The notes under the pieces were generated by a model that searched no databases, was not told the origin of the DNA, and saw only the letters and a list, made by a program, of their open reading frames with translations. From Echinococcus granulosus (Eukaryota > Platyhelminthes > Cestoda > Cyclophyllidea > Taeniidae): 64,000 nt of DNA. The DNA is taken from assembly GCF_000524195.1 (NCBI RefSeq), contig NW_020170383.1, positions 762,462 to 826,461 of the forward strand. The letters run 5' to 3'. Shown here piece after piece: positions 13,362-24,100 of this stretch (position 1 is its first letter; the number at the start of each line of letters is the position of its first letter). The position numbers and the translations under genes were made by a program.

Positions 13362-16300
13362 TCAGGCGGATGGTACGAAGGTGACATCCTGAGATCGTTT
13401 AAGGGTGGGACTGGTGGGCAAGGAAGTACTGTGAGGCTGCGTCGGCGAGTAGGTCCCCTTCTCCAGCTCTGACATCCACCGGTCAAGCGAGTCGACCACC
13501 TTGGAAGCGTGCTGATACTTGAAGGAGATGAGGGTGCGGTAAAAAAAGATAGCAAAGAGTACGAAGACCACCACCACTGGACCCACGATAAGGAAGCAGA
13601 CGCCTGCCGACCACTTGGAGATATTCCAGAATTTCACCCAACAGGCCAGCACAACTACCACCAGAAAGAGCAGCATCCCAAGGGCTGTACTGAATATCCA
13701 GGACATTTCAATGTAGCTGAAATAGAAAAATACTGCCGTTTTCCTGTACGAGGGCCAAACAGCCTATCAGTTGTGTCTGCACCAAGGTGACTGACTGCTA
13801 ACGAGCGGAATGGGCTACTAGAACACCACCTAATTAGCAAGCGAAGCTCCCGAAACTACCTGAACCACAGCCATCAGTTTCAACGACACAGAAAAATCCG
13901 ACATGGCCCATTCGGCGAATAATTGGCATTACCGTCACTTTAACCATAATCTCCATAGAATTTTCAGCTTTTTACTGTGCAAGAAAGCAGGAAATTTCCT
14001 CTCGTCAGTAACATTCGACCATTTGTCATCGAAACCATGCTGATGGAAAGTGTGCCACAATTATAGACAATGTACTCATGGACTACTTCAGACCAACTTC
14101 ACAAAGTCAAGCGCCAACTCACAAGCAATCGAGCGATTGTCAAAAGCTGTATGCATTGTGTATTTAATGATTTCCCCCGATTTTTCCAATATGATCATTT
14201 GTAATTTGTGAGCAAATAATAGGGTTAACCTTTTGACCTCATGGAAGACGGAATTCACTTATCCCAAAGAACAACCTCACCTATAGTCTGTGGTTTTTTA
14301 CAAATATCAATAAAAGTTCAAATATGCTCCCATCAGCAGACACCATTCATGCCCAACTACCAGCCTAGCTACTCGTACTGCCGAAAGCAATTGACACGGA
14401 GCAGACAGTTTAGTGCACAAGCGCCCAAAAACAAACGAACGAAGGGATTCTTCACCAGCAAAGGCACAGCTCAAGGGTCAGTCACGACCCACTCTTAGCG
14501 ACAAAACGACGTGGCTGCAGACATCTCGGTCAGATGACAGCACTCATTCGTGTTTCGGGAGACCAATGGGCAAGTAAGGTAGGAGGTGGGTGGATGGTGC
14601 AAGCCAGCAACTCACCCACGAACCTTCTCGTAAGGCGAGTCAATGAAGCCATCCGAGCTCTCGCAGACACTGATATAGCACTCCAACTGCGGCAATATGC
14701 AGGTGCTTATCATGAGGGCAGTGATGTGGACCACGACCAACAGAGATGCAAACGCCGTGAAGACAACTAAAAGCACCTCTGGCACGCGGTTATCCTCGTC
14801 GTTCTCTATCTAAAATAAAACGCTCAAGTCTGTCAGCACAGCACTCAACAAAAGACTAAGCTAAATTAAGGAAAATCTGTAACAGCAGCGGACGTGTGCT
14901 ATGGAAACTCACAATGTTAAATTCCCAAAGGACGACTATGCATACTATTGCGCTTATTTCTTACCAATAACTAGAACCCTCATTTAGAGCAAGTAAGGAC
15001 AGGTTTAAATGAATTTTCGGAAAGAATGAAAGGCGATGAAAACTGCACTTCTTGAGAGACGAAAAGGACAGATTTATCGGCTCCCATTTCATTGATAAAG
15101 CTTCCAAAAGGCCCGCATTAGTAGAATAAAACACCACACATTCACCTTAAGAGACCACATTCAGTCTCAAGTTGTGGTGAGGGGCACTAAGTTAATTTCT
15201 TAGTCTCAGGCAAATTACCACACAAGCGCATGAGCTTGGAACCAACTTCGCCGCCGCTTGGATCCATAGAATGCAATGCTCTTATCCATCAATGGTTGTA
15301 TAAAGACGTATCGAGAAATGCACCAATATTACTGCTTCTGAAGGCCATTTCGGCTCAGTTTAGCTAATTTTCTGGAGCATAAAAGTGGCTAACCACTCAA
15401 ATACAAAACTGCTACACCAGAAACGATTTCCACTTCCCATTGGTTTGATGGGTAATAAACAGGTTACCAAACCCACTCGCATATGGCATACTCTACGGCA
15501 TTGGACAACAGACCGTCGCAGGCTTGTCACTGGTGGTAACGTTGCAACCATGAGTTAGGGCAAATGGCATGAACATCCGCTTTGCAACAAGCAGTGCGTA
15601 AAGCAGCGTAAAGAACTGTCAATTTTACAGTACATTCAACGCTAGACGGAAAAATGACATTGCCTAACAAGTGATAGCAGGAAGTTACAGTGGATGCCTA
15701 AAAAAACACCATCTTCGGCAAATACTTCCCGGTACAATTTCCAATAACACGAAAATGCAATACGTGCTTATGCAAATTACACTAGAGTATTCTCTAAACT
15801 GCCTTTTACTTGTGAACATTTGGATAGACCAGAGTGCTGCCTTTGTGCGGTAAAATAAATTGAGTCTTAAGTTCATTAACAAACATTAGTCCACCAAACA
15901 TTGCCCAATTGGGAATCCGCACACTGTGACGAGCTCGATCGCATGCTACACACACATTATGTTGGGATCGTGATGAAATTTCTTGTAAAACTTGATTTAC
16001 TGTGCATAATCAGGTAAAATATACTCCTTCTGCCACAACTCACCAAATACCACCCTTTGCTAACCCATCCATTTATGCTTTTACCCCTACTTTCGCTCGG
16101 TAACTCAATGTTAAAATGGAGGCATTGTTTAATCCTACTGGCTATTGTTCAAGCATAAAAGTAAGCTATCCCTCATTTCAGAAAATAGCATTTTAAGAGA
16201 TCTACTGATGTAGGAGAGGAAGGGATTTACAGTGAGCTCGATCATGGCCATCATGGCAAAACCAGAGAGGAGGGCGCTGGCTCGACTAGAGGCCTTGAGT

Positions 16301-16419
16301 TTAGCGCGGCTGAGATGCAGCTTGCGAATGGAGGTGCGGTTGACAGAGCGGCGAGTCTCCGCCAAGGGCAGATGCTCAGCCCAGGGAAAGTTTCCATCAA
16401 TTGTGGTATCTCTGTTCAT
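13362..16419 (-). CDS. Orai: Orai calcium release-activated calcium channel
   Basis: Pore subunit of the store-operated Ca2+ channel of the plasma membrane, gated by STIM on the ER. Exons in coding order: 16419-16231, 14809-14616, 13716-13362; phases agree (0, then 2), giving 245 residues. Residues 32-61 match the family TM1 and its preceding helix ([20 protein letters not shown], then MAMIE); Glu61 corresponds to the human selectivity-filter Glu106 and Arg46 to Arg91. TM2 holds [14 protein letters not shown]. Exon 3 begins [13 protein letters not shown] and continues through TM3 to CWVKF. TM4 keeps a proline equivalent to human Pro245 and FAIFFYR, followed by a short C-terminal tail with a [11 protein letters not shown] helix for STIM binding. 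The TM3-TM4 loop is much shorter than in human Orai1. Two differences stand out: Met57 at the human Val102 hydrophobic gate and Val148 at human Glu190. The start ATG at 16419 precedes a typical N-terminal segment. Confidence 0.95.
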
Positions 16420-17755
16420 CGTTTCCTGCTCACAGCACTGTCCTCAAGCGTATCAACTGCAAATTCCCATCACAGAGCATTATATTAGTACCATTTATTA
16501 GCTCAACCCAAGGTGAAGCACTCAGATGGCCAATCATTCTCAAACCCACTACTACCTCACAAAAGCGAGTGGTATTTGTATTTTACCTATGATTACTTGT
16601 GCGAGTTAGCAATGGGGAAATACCCATGTCAATCTAAGCATCAGACAATTCAGACATATTTTTTGAAAAAATCGGTAGACAAACTATTTCAGCATTTCCT
16701 CACACCGCAAATAATTCGAAGCACATAGGTTATAGTCTTCAATGCATAATAGCACGTATGAGGTTGTGGTTGACGAGTGTACAAACAGCAATAACCAGCG
16801 ATTGCTCCAACAACAAATGCAAATCTTCCGACACTTCTTCAACTAAAATTTGTACACACTTTGGACATAAAACACGTCCCAAAATACCCTGAAGTAACTA
16901 AGGCATGCCTAGCTGAACCCACAGCAGATAAGTGAAGTCTATCATACCAGAAGTGTTGTCTAAAACAGAAACGGAGGAACAAATCAAGTACAAAATCTGT
17001 GCTGCAGCTCAAATTTGACACTAGCCTTCGTTGCATCATTAACTAATAAAAATAGGGGTTTCCAGTTTTAAAAATTTCGCAACAAATGAAGCCATAAATG
17101 AGTTTCAAATCCAACAGATTGGGGTGGACCATGCACAAAACACTAAAAAGCACACAACAAAGGTAAAAACTCATAAAAGCATCCACCCCATTTAAGCAGC
17201 ACGGTCGCATAGCTCTGGTTTACTATAAAGTCAATGGTGTTGTGTCTAACTAACACATAGGAATCCGAAACCACATCGGCCGGAATCGCCCAAGCACTTA
17301 CACTAGTGTTTAGGAAAAGAAACGCAAAAGGCCAGCAATGCAGGACATACCGGGCACACAATATGCGCGAGGGTCTGGGTGAAAACCCACCGCGTTCAAG
17401 TTAGGAGGCATTAAACCAACCCAAATAAACATTCCAATACAAGATTTATATGGGTCTGAATGAAACATTGATAGTTGAAATTCTGAAGTTTATTGTTGTA
17501 ATAAGAGGAATGTAGGGTCAGCCGGTTTAGTTTTAACCAAACAAGTTTGTGGAATGTAAAGGCGAATGATTTCACAGAGGAAGTGGGTTTTGACGATTTC
17601 GAGTCACCCATAAAGAAGTAGCGCATTAATATCAATTTAATAACATATTCTGGGAGGCATGCAATATTGCTTTAAGATTACTAAAACACCCTAAAATCTT
17701 CCTAAAGCTGAAAGAAAGTTTAATATTCAGACAGAATACATATTTTTGACCTAAA
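16420..17755. other. Region upstream of Orai, no gene seen
   Basis: This should include the 5' UTR and promoter of Orai on the minus strand. The bases just before the Orai ATG read GTGAGCAG then GAAACG, so a 5' UTR splice acceptor is possible, but it lacks a clear pyrimidine tract. No coding or RNA feature is recognisable. Confidence 0.5.
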
Positions 17756-17995
17756 AATGGTGTAGAGCGAGACTCATCTGTCTCCACTCCCCTGTTCCTA
17801 ACATTATTAGACAAGCCCGGTTGATTCATTTTGGACATATTTATTAAAATGAAAATGTGGAGAGGGAAAATACAGCGTTTAAGGAGGGGAACCGCAGTCA
17901 CTAGGTGCGGGAGAGGAAGATCCGGTCACGAGATTCGAATTTCCTGATTGCCTCCTCCCTGAAAGGCACGCTAAAACAATATAAGTATTGCAGTG
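17756..17995 (+). repeat. Dispersed tRNA-like repeat, copy A (SINE candidate)
   Basis: Aligns along its length with 50250-50445 in the same orientation and with 20090-20345 in the opposite orientation. Shared blocks in order: TGTAGRGCGAGACTC, CCTGTTCCTA, GACATATTTATTA, a B-box-like AGATTCGAAT preceded by GTCACG, CCTCCTCC.TGAA, and AAACAATATAAGYATT near the end. The B-box-like block and an upstream GC-rich arm suggest a tRNA-derived SINE. Copies are clearly diverged, so the family is old. Confidence 0.7.
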
Positions 17996-20089
17996 GGTTA
18001 GGGAAGAGTGGTACATCCCGGAGACTATGCAGCCTGTCAAAGGTGCACTAGTAAGGCTCTTGTTTGCTTGCTTTTATAGTTAAAAGTCAGATAATATTTA
18101 GAGCCTCACAATCATTCCGTAGTTTTATTTTTGATTCTGTGCTGAATTATGCTACTACTTCAACCTCCGCATGTTGGAACCAGACTACCGCCTTAAGCAG
18201 GATGACCTCTGCTTCATGGTCTCTTAGCTCCCCTGTGGGTTGGCGGTGTATATTCTATCTTACTGCATGAGTCCATTACTGCTTTGAAGAAGGTTCGGTG
18301 GGTAACTTTTGTGGCTTTGGCAGGCAGAACTAAACCATATGTACAGCTATCCTTATTTTTTATGGCTAAATACATGGCTTCATTTCCACAGAATAAGAGC
18401 ATTGGTTGTAAATGGTCAAATTTGTGGGACCTATTGGCAGAACGGCTAAAATGAGAGAAACCTTTCCCGTGTGTCTTAATTCCATACATCAGAAGAAGGT
18501 GATTAACAAGAGGCAGCAGTCTTGTGCTATTCGGAAAATTCCATTATAGAGCTGTCTACAATACCTATATTATGGTTGCACTTACCTTAAGAATCGATGC
18601 TTCCTCCACTTCCCCTCCGGCTACATGCAATCCGAGTAAGTGGCTGGGCAGCATTGATTTGAGGACAAGGTGACGGAGTAGAGCAGTTGCAAAACACTAG
18701 CTCCTTGGAAGAACTTTAAGTCAGGTATTTTTTAGGTAGCTCTGGTTCTACAGTACTTTTCTTACGACTGGCGATAGTCATACGAGATGGCGCATTGTAA
18801 ATCACCTTTCGAGCTTGACCAGTACGAAGCTTGGGCATTTGCCTTCCAAAATGCAGCTCATAAATAAGGCTAAAGTCTAGACACAGTGTAATTGCCGAAA
18901 TGTATAAGTGAAAATGAGCTCATATACCTGTTCGCGTGCAAGTGAATTCAGCAACTGCACTGAGAGCTTGAAGGCGATTTTTAAACATCAATTGCTTTGT
19001 GGTTGGCGAAGGAGATTGATGGGGACAACACTCAACAGAATAGAGGAGTTATGTGTGTTAAACTGCGCTACTGCTTGCGTTTCCACCGGGTCTGGGCCAT
19101 AAAGCCGTGCCAAGCCTCTCAACTTTTCCGCATATTTGTAGTATGCGTTCTGCTGCACCACTTTGGTTTATTACGACCTCGTAGAAGACTCATAGTGGTA
19201 AATTTGGCAACTTGCATAAAAACTGTAGAACTCTTTTACGAGATAGGAGAAAGAATCGCAGTATAAAATTGCCTCAAAAAGGCAAATTAATTAGGAAGGG
19301 ATAACAGTGATATATTTAGCAAATTTTGGCGGGTACATTTTAAGCATATCCTTTTAAAATGTATTTACGAGATTATTTGTGCTGTTCTGCCCAAGACTTC
19401 GCTAAAATCGCTGGATATAAGGTATAATATGTACTTATCTTGTAAATTTAGTTCCCATATGCATCCTGCATAGTTTGGGGCGTACACATTTCAAGGAAGT
19501 TTTGATAAGAATATCAGGTTATTAGAAGTTTGTTGTTAATAAAAAACGCTCATTCATCTAGGTTAGTTTTTTTGCAGTTTTTGGAACTTTCTGTACCCTT
19601 TAGCACTTATTATTGGCTCACCGTTTTCTATTTTCACAATAACATTGCGATCTCTTCTTCTATGGTCATTTGGGGTTCATGTGCTTTCTTTTTTTTATTG
19701 CTAATGACAATTTTAATCCCAATTCATTTAAAGCAAGTACCTACTGTATGCAAGGTTTTGATGTGATATTCAATCAGAAAAGCGGTTCCTTTATTCTTTA
19801 TGAGTAGTTCATCTACCCACACCATTAAGTCAGCAGTCGATCAACACTGAGGCTATTATTGAATAAAGCGGCCAGGAGACAACCAGTTCAGAGAGCAAAA
19901 AAGATTTTCGTACCCCTAACATGCTTACGAAATCATGAGAATATTTAAGGAAATATGTAAAGGCCAAACAGGAGAATGTTTCATCATTCTGGTGCACCAT
20001 GCAAAGATGAGATTTTCGAAATTCGCCCTTCTTCCAAGCCTTCTAAATTTTACAAGAATATGTGTAGCACCCCATGATCCCCCAAAATG
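17996..20089. other. Intergenic, no gene recognised
   Basis: A minus-strand open stretch at 18214-18489 (91 codons) looks fairly balanced in composition but has no motif I recognise. The 19280-19780 part is very T-rich. I see no RNA gene or element ends. Confidence 0.5.
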
Positions 20090-20345
20090 ATAGGAGGCAT
20101 AATTGTAATACACATATTGTTTTAATATTCCCTTCAGAGAGGGGGTGGGGATATGAATCGAACCTCGTGACTGAGGAGTCAACGTCCTGCAAATCGGAGA
20201 GCGGTTACGTATCCACACTCCCCCATACTCTTTACCAGCTTTCCCCACTGATATGCCCTAATAAACATGTCAAGACCACACCAACCTGGGTGTCCTAAGA
20301 GTATGAAAACCAGAGAATAGAAGGCCTGCGAGCCTTGTCCTACGT
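20090..20345 (-). repeat. Dispersed tRNA-like repeat, copy C (SINE candidate)
   Basis: Inverted relative to copy A. The plus strand here matches the reverse complement of copy A at ATATTGTTTTA, TTCAG.GAGG, CGAA.CTCGTGAC, TAATAAA.ATGTC and the following segment that ends near CTTGTCCTAC. On the minus strand it has a perfect Pol III B box, GGTTCGATTC, at 20164-20155. A possible acceptor-stem pairing links GGGGAGT at its tRNA-like start with ATATCCCC. It is too irregular to call a functional tRNA. Confidence 0.7.
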
Positions 20346-21180
20346 AATATTCGAGCAGAATATGTTTTGCCGACGTGCAGAATGGATCGCGGTTACTAAC
20401 AGCCAGAAGACCAGGCCGCCCGTGGGAGGTACTAGAAAAGAGCTCCTAATTAGCCCAAGACTTATCCAAACAATTAATTCATTGTATGTGTATTTAGGAA
20501 CGGCCAAACCCTTTTATACTTTGTGATCTTTTTCACTTCTTATGAGGGTGTTTTATTTTAATTCGGGGATTCAATAGTCCAGGAAAGCATCACGTATTGC
20601 AAACATAGCAACTTACAATCCAAACAAAGGATAAATTATGCCTCTAACAAATTGATTGTATTCTTCTTTGCTTTTCAATGACAAAGTGTTTGTTTTACTT
20701 GACATGCTTCCCACGCGCTGTTTTGTGTTTCCTACTCAGCACTAGCTCCTTCGCTTTGGACCCGGTTAAAAGAGTTGTGGACTTTATGCCCGTGTTTGTG
20801 ATTTAATGTGGTTAAGTTCTTTGGTATTGTGTGCTCAAATTGTACAGTGAGTAACCCTCATTTGTGGGGGAGTGATTCGCTGATACTTAATATCAGGCTG
20901 CGCTATCTTTGGTTTCTCGTAGAAATGTGATTAGTTTCATGCACTGGGTTTTTAGATCAGTTGCACATACGCAAAGTGTTCAATCACGATTTGACGTTCT
21001 AGTCAACTACTGGCACTTCTGAATATTGTTATAAGTGGCGGGATCTTAGTCATTACCATTCTCCGTAGTGTTTACCAATTTAGAATGACAGGTCACCGTG
21101 GAGTTTTCCTTCACAATGCATGAATAATCTAAGTGAAACTGAAGACCTTGTTTTGATGCTTTCTTACCTATTTTCATGTT
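20346..21180. other. Region upstream of AGGF1
   Basis: AT-rich non-coding DNA that should contain the AGGF1 promoter or 5' UTR intron. A pyrimidine-rich stretch runs up to the acceptor at 21181-21182 (TTTCTTACCTATTTTCATGTTAG). No other feature can be supported. Confidence 0.5.
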
Positions 21181-21182
21181 AG
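21181..21182 (+). promoter_or_regulatory. Acceptor AG just before the AGGF1 start codon
   Basis: A strong pyrimidine-rich acceptor ends here, and the first in-frame ATG of the mature mRNA follows after GTAGC. This could end a 5' UTR intron or receive a spliced leader. The distance from acceptor to ATG is only five bases. Confidence 0.5.
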
Positions 21183-21187
21183 GTAGC

Positions 21188-24100
21188 ATGGAGTTCGACG
21201 TGTTTGATAAACTCAGCGATTTGGAAACTAAGATTCATCTTCAGAAGGAAGATATAATCAAGAAAGATACCTATATACAACAAATACTCGATCAGAATTC
21301 TCTCCTTCGACAACAAGTTGAGGCTCAATTAAAGGAAATTGCAATTTTGCGCAAGACTCAATCGTCCACGGTTGTATCAACGATTGAGAAAGATATTCAG
21401 ACAGATGATGTTGAAATCGCTGAGGTGAAATCCGCAGAAAGTGCTTTTGCTGGTAAATTAATTTTAGTGGTTTCACGACCGTTTATAGGTTCCGAAGCAT
21501 CTATAGCTGATATTCTTAAGCAAACTTCTGATTCTGTCACAAGCAACAGTGGTTATGTTTTCGATCAACAAACGGGTCTTTATTTCGACAAAAATAGTGG
21601 TTATTATTACGATCCCGTAAGTTTCAGTTTAGGATTGAAGGCATTTCTCAATTACAGGATAATCAGCTCTTTTTCGAGCCAAAAAGTGGGATTTATTACA
21701 GTTATGACAACGAAACTCAAGAATACTCTTACCACTCCCGTGTTTCCACTGAATTGAGTGGCAAATTCAAGGCCCTTTTAGACAGAACTAGAGACCAGTC
21801 AGAGGTTTGTTTTTATCAAATCTATTTAAATGGTTCATGCTCTCTGTGTGATACCCATTTATCATTCATGCGTAATTTTTTCAGATCTCGAAGGTGATGA
21901 CAGTTGATCAGGGCGCGAATCTCCATCACCCTTCCAGAAAAACCTCACGCATTAAATGTTTTCTCTTCTACGCATAGTTCCCCGGACCATCTAAGAAGTC
22001 GGATGACAAATATAGGGACCGGCGGCGTCGATATTCTTCTTCTTCCTCTGTGTCAACAGACCGGCGTCGTCGAAACGGTCGCCGGCGCAGTAGGCGTTCC
22101 GGTCGCCGACGAAGGCACCGTCGCCAGTCCTCCTCTTCCTCCTACTCCAGGAGTGCCTCGTCATTCTCATCATCTCACCGATCACGTAGAAGAAGCAGGG
22201 ACTACAATAGTTCGTCCTCTGCTGGTCGACGCTCCTCACGTCGCCGCAGTAGTCGGAAAGACAAGGGTAAGCAAATGACCGTGCGCTTTAGATGGCCTTT
22301 GCTGTTATTTGGTTTTGGATGAAGGGATTTGCCCTAACATATTTTTACAAAGAACTTTCAAAGCCTGTAGATCATGGGTATATTTATTCATTGTTAAACC
22401 ATGCTCTGGCATCATGAACAAGTTTACGTTAATAGTACATTAAAAAAGCAGGTAGGTACTGGAAACGGCAAATGTACCTCGTACTTTGATTGGCCTTAAT
22501 AAAAAAATGCATAGAGATTCATGTCACTGGTTCCAAGAGTTTGCAAAAGATGATTCGGATAAAGGTAGCCTCGAAGCTAAATGGGTGTTGTAGCAACTGC
22601 GCGGAATTAAACCCTACTTTTGGATATTCAGGCTTACGTGAATTCTCTTAACTTTGGCCCTCCGTCAATTTTTTAAAGTACGCGCATAAGTACGTCTAAT
22701 ATCTGGATTCATTCTCGACATTTTTTCTCCACTTTCCAAGCAAGTACATAATAATTCAATGGCTTGGTTTGTTTTATCGCTGTGCCCTTTTTAAGCAGAT
22801 ACTGCAGGTGAGAAGTCGAATCCAGCATGTATAGCTGCGACGCCTGTGGTGTATCCGCCCTCGGTGCGTCTGATGGTCCTCGCCTCCAACGCCATTGGTC
22901 TCGCCGTGGGCTCTGTCGGCGTCATCACCTCCAAGGAGGCCTCTTCTGGTTGGGGTTGTCTGGGCCGCAACTGGCACTACTGTCCTGTCTTCGATCTCAC
23001 ACAAGACACCGACCTCGACGAGATTCACTGTGAAATCACATTTAATAAATCTGACGAAAGCTACTCTGTGCGAGACAGAAAAACGTCCAACGGCACCTAT
23101 GTCAACGGATCTAAGTTGGAAAAGGTACATCTTATTTGCTTGTTGGGCACGCTTTAGCTACTTATAAATAGTAAGTAAAATTTGTATGTGTTACAGAATG
23201 AAAAGAAGCAACTTAATCACGGGGACGTTTTGCGCATAGGCGGCAATCGGTTTCTGGTTCACATTCACCCAGGTCGCGAGACCTGTGGTCAGTGTGAAGC
23301 TGTAGAGATTAAAGCAGCCATCGAGTCGGTTGCGAACGCCGCGGCTTCATCTGATGCCCAAAACAATAACGAACAATCATCGGTGGGCACCCCAATGCCA
23401 AAGGAGACTGTTCGACGAACCAACGCTGACGCAGTAAAAATCAAGTATGGACTCAAAAAGGTGAGGTTGTTTCATCCTTACGCAGGCCTGGGAAGTAATG
23501 CATGGACTTAGACCGACACAAAAACGGAAAACACAGGGACTGACTGTATTCTTCCTGTATTCGACACCTTTTCCGTACTTTTGGTCGATAGTATTATACC
23601 CTTCTGTCGTGAAAGGAAGGCTGTGAACTGACTGCCCGACAATTGCCTTTTCTTGTGCCTTTCATTTATGGTGGCAGCGTGAGTTCTACAAATTTTCATT
23701 CCGCTTTTTTGTTGAGGTTCACAAAGAATACTAGCTTTAGGTCGTTGATTTAATTATTCTATTTTCACTAAATTCGAGGCCATGGTCGCTGGACGTATGA
23801 CCGATCTACTTCATGATGTTTGAATTGTCTTCGTGTTTTAAAATGTCTGGACCGCCAATCAATGTTGTCTAATTTGTAGCACAAAATCCTATTCTGTTTG
23901 TCACTTAGTCGCTGCTAACTTCCAGTTAGTAATGAGTCAAATTGCGTTTTCATCTTATCCTTATTTATTTTTCGGTTTTTGGGCTCAAATGCACTTTTTC
24001 CCATTGCAGTTAGATACGTTAACGCTCCAGCATAAAGCAACTCAAGTGTCTGGTTTGAAAAGTATACCCATACATTCCTAACTTATAACACTTGCACTGT

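Noticed and set aside
18214..18489. 91-codon minus-strand open frame with protein-like composition
   Set aside because: No recognisable family and no supported splice borders; kept only as a note in the intergenic entry.
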